From Bacillus cereus (GTDB lineage: Bacteria > Bacillota > Bacilli > Bacillales > Bacillaceae_G): a DNA stretch of 64,000 bases. Under the pieces are notes generated by a model. The model saw nothing but the letters and a program-made list of their open reading frames with translations, ran no database searches and was not told where the DNA came from. A program made the position numbers and the translations under genes. Where the stretch lies: assembly GCF_025917685.1 (NCBI RefSeq), contig NZ_CP089518.1, forward strand, positions 4,977,501 through 5,041,500. The letters run 5' to 3'. Positions 8,701-17,041 of this stretch are shown here, in pieces. Positions within the stretch are counted from its first letter, which is position 1. The number at the start of each line of letters is the position of its first letter.

Positions 8701-9921
8701 TTAAGTATTATGTTTCACTAAGATTTGATTATACTTATTAAGTTCCTTACTAGCTATAATATCCACAGAAAATTGATTTTTAACTCTATCCATTAAATAA
8801 TCCATATCCTGATTTTCCTGAATTACCTCTACAACTTTCCGTACAAAGTTCTCTTCAAATCTTTCTCCATCACTAACAATATAGTTTTGATCACCAATCG
8901 CTTCTGGTATTCCTCCTTGATTACTTCCAATAACCTTGATACCACACGCATGTGCCTCTAAAATTACATTGCCCCAACCTTCATTTCTACTTGGTAACAG
9001 CATAATATCCATTAAATTTATGTATTTATTTACTTCGTCCGGATTAATCTTACCCGTAAAATATATATTTAATTGAAATTCTTCACTTATCTTCTTAATT
9101 TCTGCTGATAATTTCCCATCTCCTATAATTAAAAAAGATACCTCTTCATGATATGCTTTTTTTATTTCATTAAATATATAAGGTAGTCTATCAGCCCTCT
9201 TAACTTCAACTAAATTCCCTACAAATCCAACTACTTTGCCACTCAAACTTAATTGTTCTTTCAATTTTTTATTCTTATTAACTTCTATCGGATAAAAGTT
9301 ACTTATATCAACACCGTTAGGTAATACTAAATAATTATCTTTATTATAACCGATATTATATGCACTATCCCTTAAGCCTGAACTTACAAAAAAATTGTTA
9401 GAAGAGTTGTTTAGTATTTTCAAAGTTTTTCTTCTTATTTTTTTACTATTTCTCGGCAATGTATGAATATCACTCCCGTGTAAAGTTACAGTATAAGGTG
9501 TTTTAAAAACTTTATTAAAATAGTATGCTACTCCCCCTTGTGGATAACACCAATGAGCACTTATAAGATCAAATTTTTTAATTTTTTTTCTACTAGATAT
9601 AATTAAATTTATAAATGTCGGGAAATCCACTCCGAATTTTAATGCAATCTTTCTGAATACAGTATTCTTAATGTATTTATTCTCATATCTAATTCCCTCA
9701 TAGACAAAATATTCTTCTTTCTTTTTCTTAATTCTTTTGTTAAATAATTTCTTTACTAAACTCATAAAGGCACCATCATAATACTTTAAACAATAAACTT
9801 CATATTCATTAAGATATGGTACCAATGATTTTATTCTTTGATGTGTTGCGTTAAATAAGCCTGTTTTATTTCTCTCATCCATATTAACAATAAAAAGAAT
9901 ATTTTTATGAGAATTTTGCAC
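8701..9921 (-). CDS. Glycosyltransferase family 4
   Basis: A 406-residue GT-B glycosyltransferase with an HGSDIHTLPR motif, GFVGNLVEVKRADRLPYI at the start of the C-terminal domain, and the E-x7-E donor motif in SRNEGWGNVILEAHACG. The GTG at 9921 is the likely start because AGGAGG lies 7 bases upstream and falls inside codons of a longer open frame. It is the first gene of the A+T-rich cassette in transcription order. Donor and linkage are unknown. Confidence 0.9.
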   Translation of the reverse strand: MQNSHKNILFIVNMDERNKTGLFNATHQRIKSLVPYLNEYEVYCLKYYDGAFMSLVKKLFNKRIKKKKEEYFVYEGIRYENKYIKNTVFRKIALKFGVDFPTFINLIISSRKKIKKFDLISAHWCYPQGGVAYYFNKVFKTPYTVTLHGSDIHTLPRNSKKIRRKTLKILNNSSNNFFVSSGLRDSAYNIGYNKDNYLVLPNGVDISNFYPIEVNKNKKLKEQLSLSGKVVGFVGNLVEVKRADRLPYIFNEIKKAYHEEVSFLIIGDGKLSAEIKKISEEFQLNIYFTGKINPDEVNKYINLMDIMLLPSRNEGWGNVILEAHACGIKVIGSNQGGIPEAIGDQNYIVSDGERFEENFVRKVVEVIQENQDMDYLMDRVKNQFSVDIIASKELNKYNQILVKHNT

Positions 9922-9945
9922 AGGAACACCTCCTATACTCCACAA

Positions 9946-10304
9946 TTAATTTACTATACTAACTTGTAGGATACATTCAAAATTTAAAAACTCTTGTATT
10001 TTACTTACTTGTTTCTGTATTTTTTCCATAGAAAAAACACAGAAACAACAAAAATAAAAGAAATTCGGTTCAAATTATATACAAAATATAGGTCATATAA
10101 ATAACTTATATATTTGAAAAGATAATTTAGAGAGCTACCTACATGCTTTAAAAATATATTTTCAAATTAGAGTAATAGGCTATTTTCTAATAAAAAACAG
10201 CCTAAATACTCCACCCTAGATAAATTGCTACAGTAATACTACCACTTTTTGAGCATATTAATTTAGAAATCACTCAAAATAAGTACCCTCTAGTAAGGTA
10301 TTAA
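9946..10304 (-). other. 360-base A+T-rich gap with two imperfect hairpins
   Basis: No open frame with a plausible ribosome-binding site was found. Two imperfect inverted repeats occur at about 10008-10047 and 10170-10213. The gap divides conserved precursor genes (wecC-like, sugar transferase, galU) from the variable glycosyltransferase cassette, so it may be a recombination boundary or hold attenuators. Confidence 0.5.
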
Positions 10305-11546
10305 TTAATCCATGAATCCTCTAGTATCAATAACTATTTTTTCTTTCAACATATTTTTATCAATAGCTTTAAAAACATCATGATCTACTAACAGTAATAT
10401 AATATCAGATTTTGTAATAGCTTCTTCTAAAGTCATTAATGTAACATTTTCTCTATCTAAATTTATTGGTAGACTTGTTATATGTGGCTCTACAATACTA
10501 ATTTCCCCTATATTTAGATTAGATAAATGTTTTACAATCTCTACAGATGGACTCTCACGCAAATCATCAATATTTGCTTTAAAAGCTAAGCCTAAACAAG
10601 CAATAACTGGTGCTTTAAAGCGCTCTGCTTTTTCTCTAACTTTATCTACAATATATCCTGGTTTATAATCATTTACTATTCTTGCTGTATGAATTAATTT
10701 TGCTTCTTCTGGAGCAGCATCTACAATAAACCAAGGATCAACCGCAATACAATGTCCTCCAACACCAGGACCTGGTTGTAAAATATTTACACGCGGATGA
10801 CGGTTTGCTAAACGAATGAGTTCCCAAACATTAATATTTAACTTATCACAAATTAATGATAACTCGTTCGCAAATGCAATATTTACATCGCGGAATGAGT
10901 TCTCTGTTAACTTCGCCATCTCTGCCGTTCTTGCATTTGTATCAAGGATATTCCCTTTTACAAATTGCTTATAAAATTCTACTGTACGCTTTGTAGATTC
11001 ATGATCTAATCCACCAATAATACGGTCATTCTCTACTAATTCTCTTAAAATATGTCCTGGTAATACACGTTCTGGGCAGTGTGAAATATAAATTCTACCT
11101 TTTTCACCATGTAACCCTTCTGTCGTTGTTAGATCTGGGCGTTCTTCTAAAATCCATTCAGCGACTTTTTCAGTTGTACCAATTGGACTTGTAGATTCAA
11201 GAATGACAATATCTCCATTCTTAACAACAGGTGCAATAGTCTTTGCAGCTGCTTTTACGTATGTTAAATCTGGTTTATGTTCGTCTTGAAATGGTGTTGG
11301 AACTGCTAAAATAAAAATATCAGCTTCTACCGGTTCTATACCTGCTTTTAACTTTCCACTCTGTACTGCCGCTTTTACTAAAATATCTAAATCCGGCTCA
11401 TAAATATGTACTTTTCCGCTGTTAATCATTTCGACCGCTTTTTCATTTACATCTACACCATGTACTTGAAAACCTTTAGTTGCTAATAAACTCGCTGTTG
11501 GTAAACCAATATAGCCTAATCCCATTACACAAATTTTTTTATCCAT
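10305..11546 (-). CDS. wecC: UDP-N-acetyl-D-mannosamine dehydrogenase-type nucleotide-sugar dehydrogenase
   Basis: A 413-residue NAD-dependent UDP-sugar dehydrogenase that oxidises C6 of a UDP-sugar to the uronate. The Rossmann motif GLGYIGLP is at 9-16, the central domain has KLTENSFRDVNIAFANEL, and the catalytic cysteine is C266 in GVGGHCIAVDPW. The ENSFRDVNIAFANE block resembles UDP-ManNAc/GlcNAc dehydrogenases (WecC) rather than UDP-glucose dehydrogenases, so the likely product is UDP-ManNAcA, a donor suited to the WecB/TagA-like transferase of this locus. Substrate choice remains an inference. Confidence 0.87.
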   Translation of the reverse strand: MDKKICVMGLGYIGLPTASLLATKGFQVHGVDVNEKAVEMINSGKVHIYEPDLDILVKAAVQSGKLKAGIEPVEADIFILAVPTPFQDEHKPDLTYVKAAAKTIAPVVKNGDIVILESTSPIGTTEKVAEWILEERPDLTTTEGLHGEKGRIYISHCPERVLPGHILRELVENDRIIGGLDHESTKRTVEFYKQFVKGNILDTNARTAEMAKLTENSFRDVNIAFANELSLICDKLNINVWELIRLANRHPRVNILQPGPGVGGHCIAVDPWFIVDAAPEEAKLIHTARIVNDYKPGYIVDKVREKAERFKAPVIACLGLAFKANIDDLRESPSVEIVKHLSNLNIGEISIVEPHITSLPINLDRENVTLMTLEEAITKSDIILLLVDHDVFKAIDKNMLKEKIVIDTRGFMD

Positions 11547-11581
11547 TGTTTTTTCAACCTCTTTTTCTCGAAATTTATTTC

Positions 11582-12262
11582 TTAAGATGCATTATTTGAA
11601 TTAATCATGACTTGAATTGTTTTAAATATGATTTTCAAATCATAAATAACCCCTCTTTTCTGTATATACTCTAAATCTAGTTCTACCATCTCTTTAAATC
11701 CAACACTATTTCTCTCAGTGACTTGCCAAAGCCCTGTACATCCTGGCGTAATAAGTAATCTCTGTTTATCATAAGAAGTATACTCTCTCACTTCTCTTAG
11801 AAGCGGTGGACGTGGTCCAACCAAACTCATGTCACCTTTTAAAACATTTAATAATTGCGGTAACTCATCAATACTTGTTTTACGAATAAATTTACCGATT
11901 TTTGTAACACGAGGATCATCTTTCATTTTAAACATTGCACCAGATACTTCATTATGTTGTAATAAATCCTTCAACTTCTCTTCCGCATCAGTGACCATAG
12001 AGCGGAATTTATACATACCAAATTCTTGTTCATTTTTCCCCACTCGGGTTTGCTTGAATAAGATTGGACCTTTTGGATCTTCTAACTTAATGAGTAGTGC
12101 AACGATAAGAAAAACAGGCGAAAGGAAAATAAGACCACATAATGCTCCTACTACATCCATTAAACGTTTCATAAATAAATACAACCATCTTTGATTTACC
12201 TCTTCAGCAGCAAGTAATTCTTGTTTTTTTATAGTTTCCTCCGATACCTTTATTAAGGCCAC
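11582..12262 (-). CDS. Initiating sugar-1-phosphate transferase (bacterial sugar transferase family)
   Basis: A 226-residue polyprenyl-phosphate hexose-1-phosphate transferase. It has a membrane hairpin around 30-52, then the family signature RVGKNEQEFGMYKFRSM, DELPQLLNVLKGDMSLVGPRP, and GLWQVTERNSVGF near the C-terminus. It primes repeat-unit synthesis by loading the first sugar-phosphate on undecaprenyl phosphate. The start codon is GTG with AGGTGGG upstream. It lies directly downstream of galU and upstream of wecC in the operon. Confidence 0.92.
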   Translation of the reverse strand: MALIKVSEETIKKQELLAAEEVNQRWLYLFMKRLMDVVGALCGLIFLSPVFLIVALLIKLEDPKGPILFKQTRVGKNEQEFGMYKFRSMVTDAEEKLKDLLQHNEVSGAMFKMKDDPRVTKIGKFIRKTSIDELPQLLNVLKGDMSLVGPRPPLLREVREYTSYDKQRLLITPGCTGLWQVTERNSVGFKEMVELDLEYIQKRGVIYDLKIIFKTIQVMINSNNAS

Positions 12263-12281
12263 TGCTATCCCACCTCACTTT

Positions 12282-13163
12282 TTATACATGTACACTTTCT
12301 TTTTGTACAAGTTCATTCATATAACTCATCAATTCTTCTTTCAATTCTTCATTTTGAAGTGCCATTTCAATCGTCGTCTTAATAAACCCGAACTTCTCCC
12401 CAACATCATAACGAGTTCCTTCAAAGTCATACGCGAATACTCGTTGGATTTCATTTAATCGTTGAATCGCATCTGTCAATTGAATCTCTCCACCAGCACC
12501 TGTTTGTTGGTTCTCAAGAAACGTAAAAATCTCCGGTGTTAATATGTAACGACCCATAATTGCTAAATTTGATGGTGCTGTACCTTGAATCGGCTTTTCA
12601 ACAAATTGACGCACTTGGTAACGACGGTCATTTCGTTCAACTGGATCGATAATACCGTAACGATGCGTCTCATTTTCTGGCACTGTTTGTACACCAATAA
12701 CTGATGATTGTGTACCTTCATATTGATCCATCAACTGACGTAAGCAAGGTGTTTTAGCTTGCACAATATCATCACCAAGTAATACCGCAAATGGCTCATT
12801 ACCAATAAATTTACGAGCACACCATACCGCGTGACCTAATCCTTGCGGCTCTTTTTGTCTTATGTAATGAATGTTAATTTTTGAAGATGCTTGTACTTTC
12901 TCAAGCATTTCATATTTCCCTTTTTCTAAAAGGTTTTGTTCCAATTCAAAAGAATGGTCAAAATGATCTTCAATTGCGCGTTTTCCTTTTCCAGTTACAA
13001 TAATAATATCTTCAATTCCAGATTCAATTGCTTCTTCTACAATGTACTGAATCGTCGGTTTATCAACGATAGGTAACATTTCTTTCGGCATCGCTTTCGT
13101 CGCTGGTAAAAACCTTGTCCCCAGTCCAGCGGCTGGAATAATCGCTTTTTTTACTTTTTTCAA
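12282..13163 (-). CDS. galU: UTP-glucose-1-phosphate uridylyltransferase
   Basis: A 293-residue GalU/GtaB enzyme making UDP-glucose from UTP and glucose-1-phosphate. It contains the nucleotide-binding [22 protein letters not shown] near the N-terminus, [27 protein letters not shown], and GEIQLTDAI. The start codon is TTG with AGGGGG upstream. It is the first gene after the EAR-like RNA and its terminator, so it would be the first product dependent on antitermination. Confidence 0.93.
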   Translation of the reverse strand: MKKVKKAIIPAAGLGTRFLPATKAMPKEMLPIVDKPTIQYIVEEAIESGIEDIIIVTGKGKRAIEDHFDHSFELEQNLLEKGKYEMLEKVQASSKINIHYIRQKEPQGLGHAVWCARKFIGNEPFAVLLGDDIVQAKTPCLRQLMDQYEGTQSSVIGVQTVPENETHRYGIIDPVERNDRRYQVRQFVEKPIQGTAPSNLAIMGRYILTPEIFTFLENQQTGAGGEIQLTDAIQRLNEIQRVFAYDFEGTRYDVGEKFGFIKTTIEMALQNEELKEELMSYMNELVQKESVHV

Positions 13164-13207
13164 GTTTTGTCCCCCTAATAAGTATTGTTTTATCTATATG
13201 TAACAAT

Positions 13208-13258
13208 AACAAAAACCCTACCTATAGAGTCATTTTTATAACTCCATAGGTAGAGTTT
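13208..13258 (-). terminator. Strong intrinsic terminator directly after the EAR-like RNA
   Basis: An 18-bp stem (13213-13230 with 13241-13258, two G-U pairs) is followed on the minus strand by a T-run, 45 bases before galU. It would block the operon unless transcription is made termination-resistant. Confidence 0.88.
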
Positions 13259-13274
13259 CTATTATAAATAAATT

Positions 13275-13390
13275 ATGGGCATCTAACCCATCCTCACGCC
13301 ATACTCCCGACGACAAGCGTCTAAGGTAGGCTCGAAATAAAAATTTCTACCCACAGCACGACCGAGTGCCCCCATTGATAACGGTTAGGA
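13275..13390 (-). ncRNA. Structured RNA, candidate EAR (eps-associated) antitermination element
   Basis: This noncoding stretch begins right after the tyrosine-phosphatase stop and ends before a strong terminator. Short helices are visible: 13383-13388 with 13283-13288 (6 bp, enclosing the others), 13366-13369 with 13356-13359, 13347-13351 with 13325-13329 plus an inner helix, 13318-13321 with 13309-13312, and 13286-13290 region with 13275-13279. The last overlaps the closing helix, as in a pseudoknot. EAR RNA is known from exopolysaccharide operons of Bacillales, where it prevents termination further down the operon. The position after the kinase/phosphatase genes matches. Family assignment rests on location and structure, not on a model search. 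Confidence 0.65.
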
Positions 13391-13411
13391 GACATCACCA
13401 GAGCTCTTCAA

Positions 13412-14179
13412 TTAAAAAATACCAAACAATTTTTTACGACGAATTTGTTCTGGATCTTCTTTATAAATTACTTTTCCGCTAATTAATAAATACGGATTTT
13501 CTTTTAAATCGCTCATAACGCTCATTCCAAATTCTTTTCCGATTAACTCGTAGCTTTCTCCTAAATGGAACCCTCTTGATGTCGTGTTATGCGCATCAGA
13601 TGCGATCATATGCGTTAAATTATGTTCAACGAGTTGTAGTGAGAATTTTTTTATCTTTTTGCCAAACTTCCCTAAAAGACTTCCTGCCGTCACTTGTGTT
13701 AATGCACCTTTATTTACAAGGTTATATAACTTATCTGGTCGCTCAATTAGTTCAGCATTACGTTCCGGATGAACGATAATTGGAATCATTCCTTTAACAC
13801 GTAATTCATATAATAGTTGCTCTGCATAGCGAGGTACATGATTAGATGGAAACTCAATTAATATGTATTTATTCGTTTCGTTTAAAGTAACGATTTTACC
13901 AGCTTCATAGTCTTCAAGTAAATCACCATATAATCTGACCTCTTGCCCTGGCAAAATTTTGAGTGGAATATCATGTTGTTGTAGTTCATCATTTAATTGT
14001 TTCACTTGATGAATAATAGAAGTACGTTCATTTACATATTTTCCATTTTGATGGTGTGGTGTAGCGACAATTGTGTGAATTCCTTCTTGAACAGCTTTTT
14101 GTGCCATCGCTAAACTATCTGTTACTGTTTGCGCACCATCATCGATGCCAGGTAAAATGTGACAATGTAAATCAATCAT
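13412..14179 (-). CDS. PHP-type tyrosine-protein phosphatase (CpsB/YwqE family)
   Basis: A 255-residue metal-dependent phosphatase that dephosphorylates BY-kinases. PHP motifs are visible: MIDLHCHILPGIDDGA at the N-terminus, GQEVRLYGD, IIVHPERNAE and MIASDAHNTT, supplying the His/Asp/Glu metal ligands. The start at 14179 was chosen because GGGAGG lies about 9 bases upstream; longer readings lack such a site. It follows the Wzz and kinase genes, separated from the kinase by a perfect palindrome, and is directly followed by the EAR-like RNA. Confidence 0.92.
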   Translation of the reverse strand: MIDLHCHILPGIDDGAQTVTDSLAMAQKAVQEGIHTIVATPHHQNGKYVNERTSIIHQVKQLNDELQQHDIPLKILPGQEVRLYGDLLEDYEAGKIVTLNETNKYILIEFPSNHVPRYAEQLLYELRVKGMIPIIVHPERNAELIERPDKLYNLVNKGALTQVTAGSLLGKFGKKIKKFSLQLVEHNLTHMIASDAHNTTSRGFHLGESYELIGKEFGMSVMSDLKENPYLLISGKVIYKEDPEQIRRKKLFGIF

Positions 14180-14208
14180 TCTTCTCATCCTCCCTCTCGT
14201 ATAAAAAT

Positions 14209-14256
14209 CTTTTTTCCCTTGAATATGAGACATGTCTCATATTCAAGGGAAAAAAG
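14209..14256. repeat. 48-base perfect palindrome between kinase and phosphatase genes
   Basis: Every base from 14209 to 14256 pairs around a centre at 14232/14233, with no spacer. On the minus strand it is followed by ATTTTTAT, so as RNA it forms a very stable hairpin with a U-rich tail just before the phosphatase ribosome-binding site. Attenuation or mRNA-end protection is likely; a protein-binding operator is an alternative. Confidence 0.85.
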
Positions 14257-14288
14257 GAGATATGTTCTGGTCATATCTCACTTTTTAA

Positions 14289-14993
14289 TTAGTTTGCACC
14301 GTAGTAATAATATGAGCCTTGTTCACTTTCACGATCGTTCAGAACAACGCCTAACAATTTACCTTTTGCAGATTCTAATAATCCTTTTGCCTTTACCGCT
14401 GTTTCCTTTTCTGTCGATTCACTACGAACGACAAGAATAGATGCATCACATACATTCGCCATAATTTGCGCGTCTGTTACAGCCAAAATTGGCGGTAAAT
14501 CAAAAATAACTAAATCATACATGCTATACGCTTGAGCAAGAAGTTCTTGCATCGATTTCGAACCTAATAATTCCGCTGGATTAGGCGGGATTGGGCCACA
14601 CGCTAAAAAGTGCAAATTATCTACAGCTGTCGTTTGTACACATTTCTCTAAACGTTCACTATGTGTTAATACGTTCGTTAATCCGAAAATATTATCAACT
14701 TGGAACATTTGATGCATTGCCGGTTTACGCATATCTGCATCAATTAATAATACTTTTTTGCCTTGTTGAGCGAAAACAACTGCCATATTGGCTGTCGTCG
14801 TCGTTTTACCTTCACTCGGGTTCGCAGATGTTACCATCAGTGAATGTAAGTTGGTATCAACAGACGCAAACTCAACGTTCGTTCTAATATTACGATATTG
14901 TTCTGAAATTGGTGATTTCGGTTGTTGATGAGCAATTAATTGACGACGTTGACGATGATTTTTTTTCTTTTTAAATAAACTTTTAAGAACCAA
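14289..14993 (-). CDS. BY-kinase cytoplasmic domain (CpsD/CapB family)
   Basis: A 234-residue bacterial tyrosine kinase. The activator-interface motif is EQYRNIRTNVEF, Walker A is SANPSEGKTTTT (56-67), Walker A' is LLIDADMRK (82-90) with both aspartates, and Walker B is LVIFDLPP. A C-terminal tyrosine cluster (SYYYYGAN) is the expected autophosphorylation site. The start is TTG with GAGGGG upstream, and the gene overlaps the Wzz-like gene by 11 bases, so the two are translationally linked. It controls polymer length or output with the Wzz partner. Confidence 0.93.
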   Translation of the reverse strand: MVLKSLFKKKKNHRQRRQLIAHQQPKSPISEQYRNIRTNVEFASVDTNLHSLMVTSANPSEGKTTTTANMAVVFAQQGKKVLLIDADMRKPAMHQMFQVDNIFGLTNVLTHSERLEKCVQTTAVDNLHFLACGPIPPNPAELLGSKSMQELLAQAYSMYDLVIFDLPPILAVTDAQIMANVCDASILVVRSESTEKETAVKAKGLLESAKGKLLGVVLNDRESEQGSYYYYGAN

Positions 14994-15726
14994 TTGTCTG
15001 TCCCCTCACTTTTCTTGATGATGGAGCATGTGATTTCACGCTTGCTGTTTCTTCATCCATACGTGCTACAATACCTAACACCGGTAAGCCAAGTAAATTT
15101 TCTACATCTTCTTCTTTTTTCACTGTGTTATCTAAGTATTCTAGTAAGAATGCAAGACCAACTGCAGCCATTAAGCCAATAACGAAAGCAATTGCTACGT
15201 TTAACATTGGACGTGGTTTAATTGGTGATTGATTTTCCCCAACTTCCGCTTTCGATAATACCGTTACGTTATCGACATTCATAATTTTTGCAACTTCACC
15301 TTTAAATACATCTGCTGTTGCATTTGCAATATCACGCGCTACTTTTGGATCTTTATCCTCGGCTGTTACAGAAATGACCTGTGAATCTTTTTCATTCGCA
15401 ACATTAACCTTCTTTGTTAAATCTTGCGCTGTCATATTTAAATTTAATTTTTCATTTACTTGATCTAAGATTACTGGACTTTTAATAATAACCTTATATG
15501 TATTCGTTAATTGAATATTTGTTTGAACTTCACCAGCTTGAATCATTGCTCCTTCTTGCTTTTTCTGGTTTACAAGAATTTGCGTTGAAGATTGATAGAT
15601 TGGTGTCATAAAGAAGAAGCTAATGATAGCACTTACTATAGCTGCACCAAAGGCGATTACGAGGATCATTGCTAAACGTTTTTTTAAGATATAAAATAAC
15701 TCTTTTAAACTAATTGTTTCTTCCAT
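14983..15726 (-). CDS. Wzz/YveK-type chain-length modulator and kinase activator
   Basis: A 247-residue membrane protein with two transmembrane segments (about 18-40 and 172-194) flanking an extracytoplasmic domain. PIKPRPMLNVAIAF is the proline-rich motif before TM2 typical of Wzz proteins. The cytoplasmic C-terminus activates the BY-kinase encoded next. The start at 15726 is preceded by TTGGAGGAACTT. This is the first gene of the main polysaccharide transcript, because a terminator lies just upstream. Confidence 0.92.
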   Translation of the reverse strand: MEETISLKELFYILKKRLAMILVIAFGAAIVSAIISFFFMTPIYQSSTQILVNQKKQEGAMIQAGEVQTNIQLTNTYKVIIKSPVILDQVNEKLNLNMTAQDLTKKVNVANEKDSQVISVTAEDKDPKVARDIANATADVFKGEVAKIMNVDNVTVLSKAEVGENQSPIKPRPMLNVAIAFVIGLMAAVGLAFLLEYLDNTVKKEEDVENLLGLPVLGIVARMDEETASVKSHAPSSRKVRGQTIGS

Positions 15727-15944
15727 AAGTTCCTCCAACTTTCTAAAATTTGCACATAAGAAAAATTATAACATATAATCTTACATTTCTTTTATTTTAG
15801 TAATATCTACGTACGATTGTTATTTGAAAACATATATAATCTTACAAAATAATCTTAAATTTGACAACACATTCCATAAAATTTCCAAAATTTATATTTT
15901 ATCATATTTTTTATATAAACAAATGAAAAATTTTAAAACAATTC

Positions 15945-15974
15945 AAAAAAGCCAACAAAATACTTATTGGCTTT
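15945..15974 (-). terminator. Intrinsic terminator after the second BY-kinase gene
   Basis: An 8-bp stem (15948-15955 with 15967-15974) followed on the minus strand by a T-run. It separates the second kinase gene from the Wzz-led operon. The promoter of the latter should lie in the remaining A+T-rich stretch 15739-15940; I saw no clear -35/-10 pair there. Confidence 0.75.
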
Positions 15975-16000
15975 AAAATTTATTATATCATACATTTTTT

Positions 16001-16678
16001 CTAATAATATCCATATCGTTCCTTTTCTTCTCTCTTGTCATTTAGTACAACACCAAGCAGTTTACCAGACGCCTTGTCTAAAATTTGTTTCGCTTTTACT
16101 ATATTATCTTTTTCTGTTTGTTCACTGCGCACGACAAGTATGACTCCATCACATTTGTTCGCAAGTATTTGGGCATCGGTAACCGCAAGAACTGGTGGTG
16201 TGTCTACTAAAATAATATCAAACATGTTATAAGCTTCTAGTAATGCCTTGTCCATTACTCGATTTCCTAACAGTTCCGCTGGGTTTGGTGGTATTGGACC
16301 TGACGCCATTAAATATACGTTCTCTACATCTGTTTTTTGAATGCATTGCATTAATTTCGCTTGTCCTGATAATAAGCTCGTTAATCCATTTGAATGATGA
16401 ATTGCAAATAAGTTTTGTATCGTCGGCTTACGTAAGTCAGCTCCGATTACTAAAACTTTCTTTCCTTGTTGACCGAAAACAACTACTAAGTTTGCAATTT
16501 TCGTGGTCTTTCCATCACCTGGATCTGCTGAAGTGACAACGATAGAACGAATATGATTATCTACAGATGTAAATTCAATATTTGTACGAATGTTACGGTA
16601 TTGTTCTGCAATACGCGATTTAGGCTCCTTATGTGTAATTAATTGTTTTAATGGCTTTCTTTTCTTTCTCCCGAACAT
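16001..16678 (-). CDS. Second BY-kinase-like protein with altered Walker A' motif
   Basis: A 225-residue CpsD/CapB paralogue of the kinase at 14289-14993. It has EQYRNIRTNIEF, Walker A SADPGDGKTTK (50-60), Walker B IILVDTPP and a C-terminal tyrosine tail (ERYGYY). Walker A' reads VIGADLRK, so the first conserved aspartate is Gly79 (codon GGA, two changes from an Asp codon). In characterised BY-kinases this aspartate is needed for catalysis. The protein may be an inactive or regulatory paralogue. It is a single-gene transcript between its own candidate promoter and terminator, with AAGGAG before the ATG. Confidence 0.88.
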   Translation of the reverse strand: MFGRKKRKPLKQLITHKEPKSRIAEQYRNIRTNIEFTSVDNHIRSIVVTSADPGDGKTTKIANLVVVFGQQGKKVLVIGADLRKPTIQNLFAIHHSNGLTSLLSGQAKLMQCIQKTDVENVYLMASGPIPPNPAELLGNRVMDKALLEAYNMFDIILVDTPPVLAVTDAQILANKCDGVILVVRSEQTEKDNIVKAKQILDKASGKLLGVVLNDKREEKERYGYY

Positions 16679-16849
16679 GTTCTAGTCTCCTTTTTTAAGT
16701 GCGACCTGTTCCCCCTATTTCTATATGCTCGATATACACGCCCATTTCATTCGTAATCGATATATTACGCTTATTTAACGTTTATTTATACTGTTAAATT
16801 CGTCCATTATTCCCCATATTTAACCATAACAAGTACCATTCTATTTTGT

Positions 16850-16878
16850 CCTATATAAAGTCCGTAACAATATGACAA
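16850..16878 (-). promoter_or_regulatory. Candidate promoter for the second BY-kinase
   Basis: On the minus strand TTGTCA (16873-16878), 17-base spacer, TATAGG (16850-16855), about 170 bases upstream of the start codon. The hairpin at 16894-16941 lies immediately upstream. Confidence 0.35.
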
Positions 16879-16893
16879 TAGCCTCATTTCTTT

Positions 16894-16941
16894 TATATCT
16901 TTATCATTTATCTCAAAAAAGAGATAAATGATAAAGATATA
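16894..16941. repeat. Perfect 21-bp inverted repeat with 6-base A/T loop
   Basis: Arms 16894-16914 and 16921-16941 pair perfectly around AAAAAA. It lies between the fabZ terminator and the candidate kinase promoter. Neither strand has a following T-run, so an operator or a decayed mobile-element remnant is as likely as a terminator. Confidence 0.8.
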
Positions 16942-16996
16942 CTATGGTAATTCCAATTGGTTTGTATTTTTGCATTTACATCGATATATATCGTAA

Positions 16997-17034
16997 ATAA
17001 AAAAACTTCTTGTACAAATACAAGAAGTTTTTTT
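16997..17034 (-). terminator. Terminator of fabZ
   Basis: A 10-bp core stem (17005-17014 with 17019-17028), extended by A/T pairs, with T-runs on both strands. It lies just after the fabZ stop. Confidence 0.9.
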
Positions 17035-17041
17035 ATTCTAT

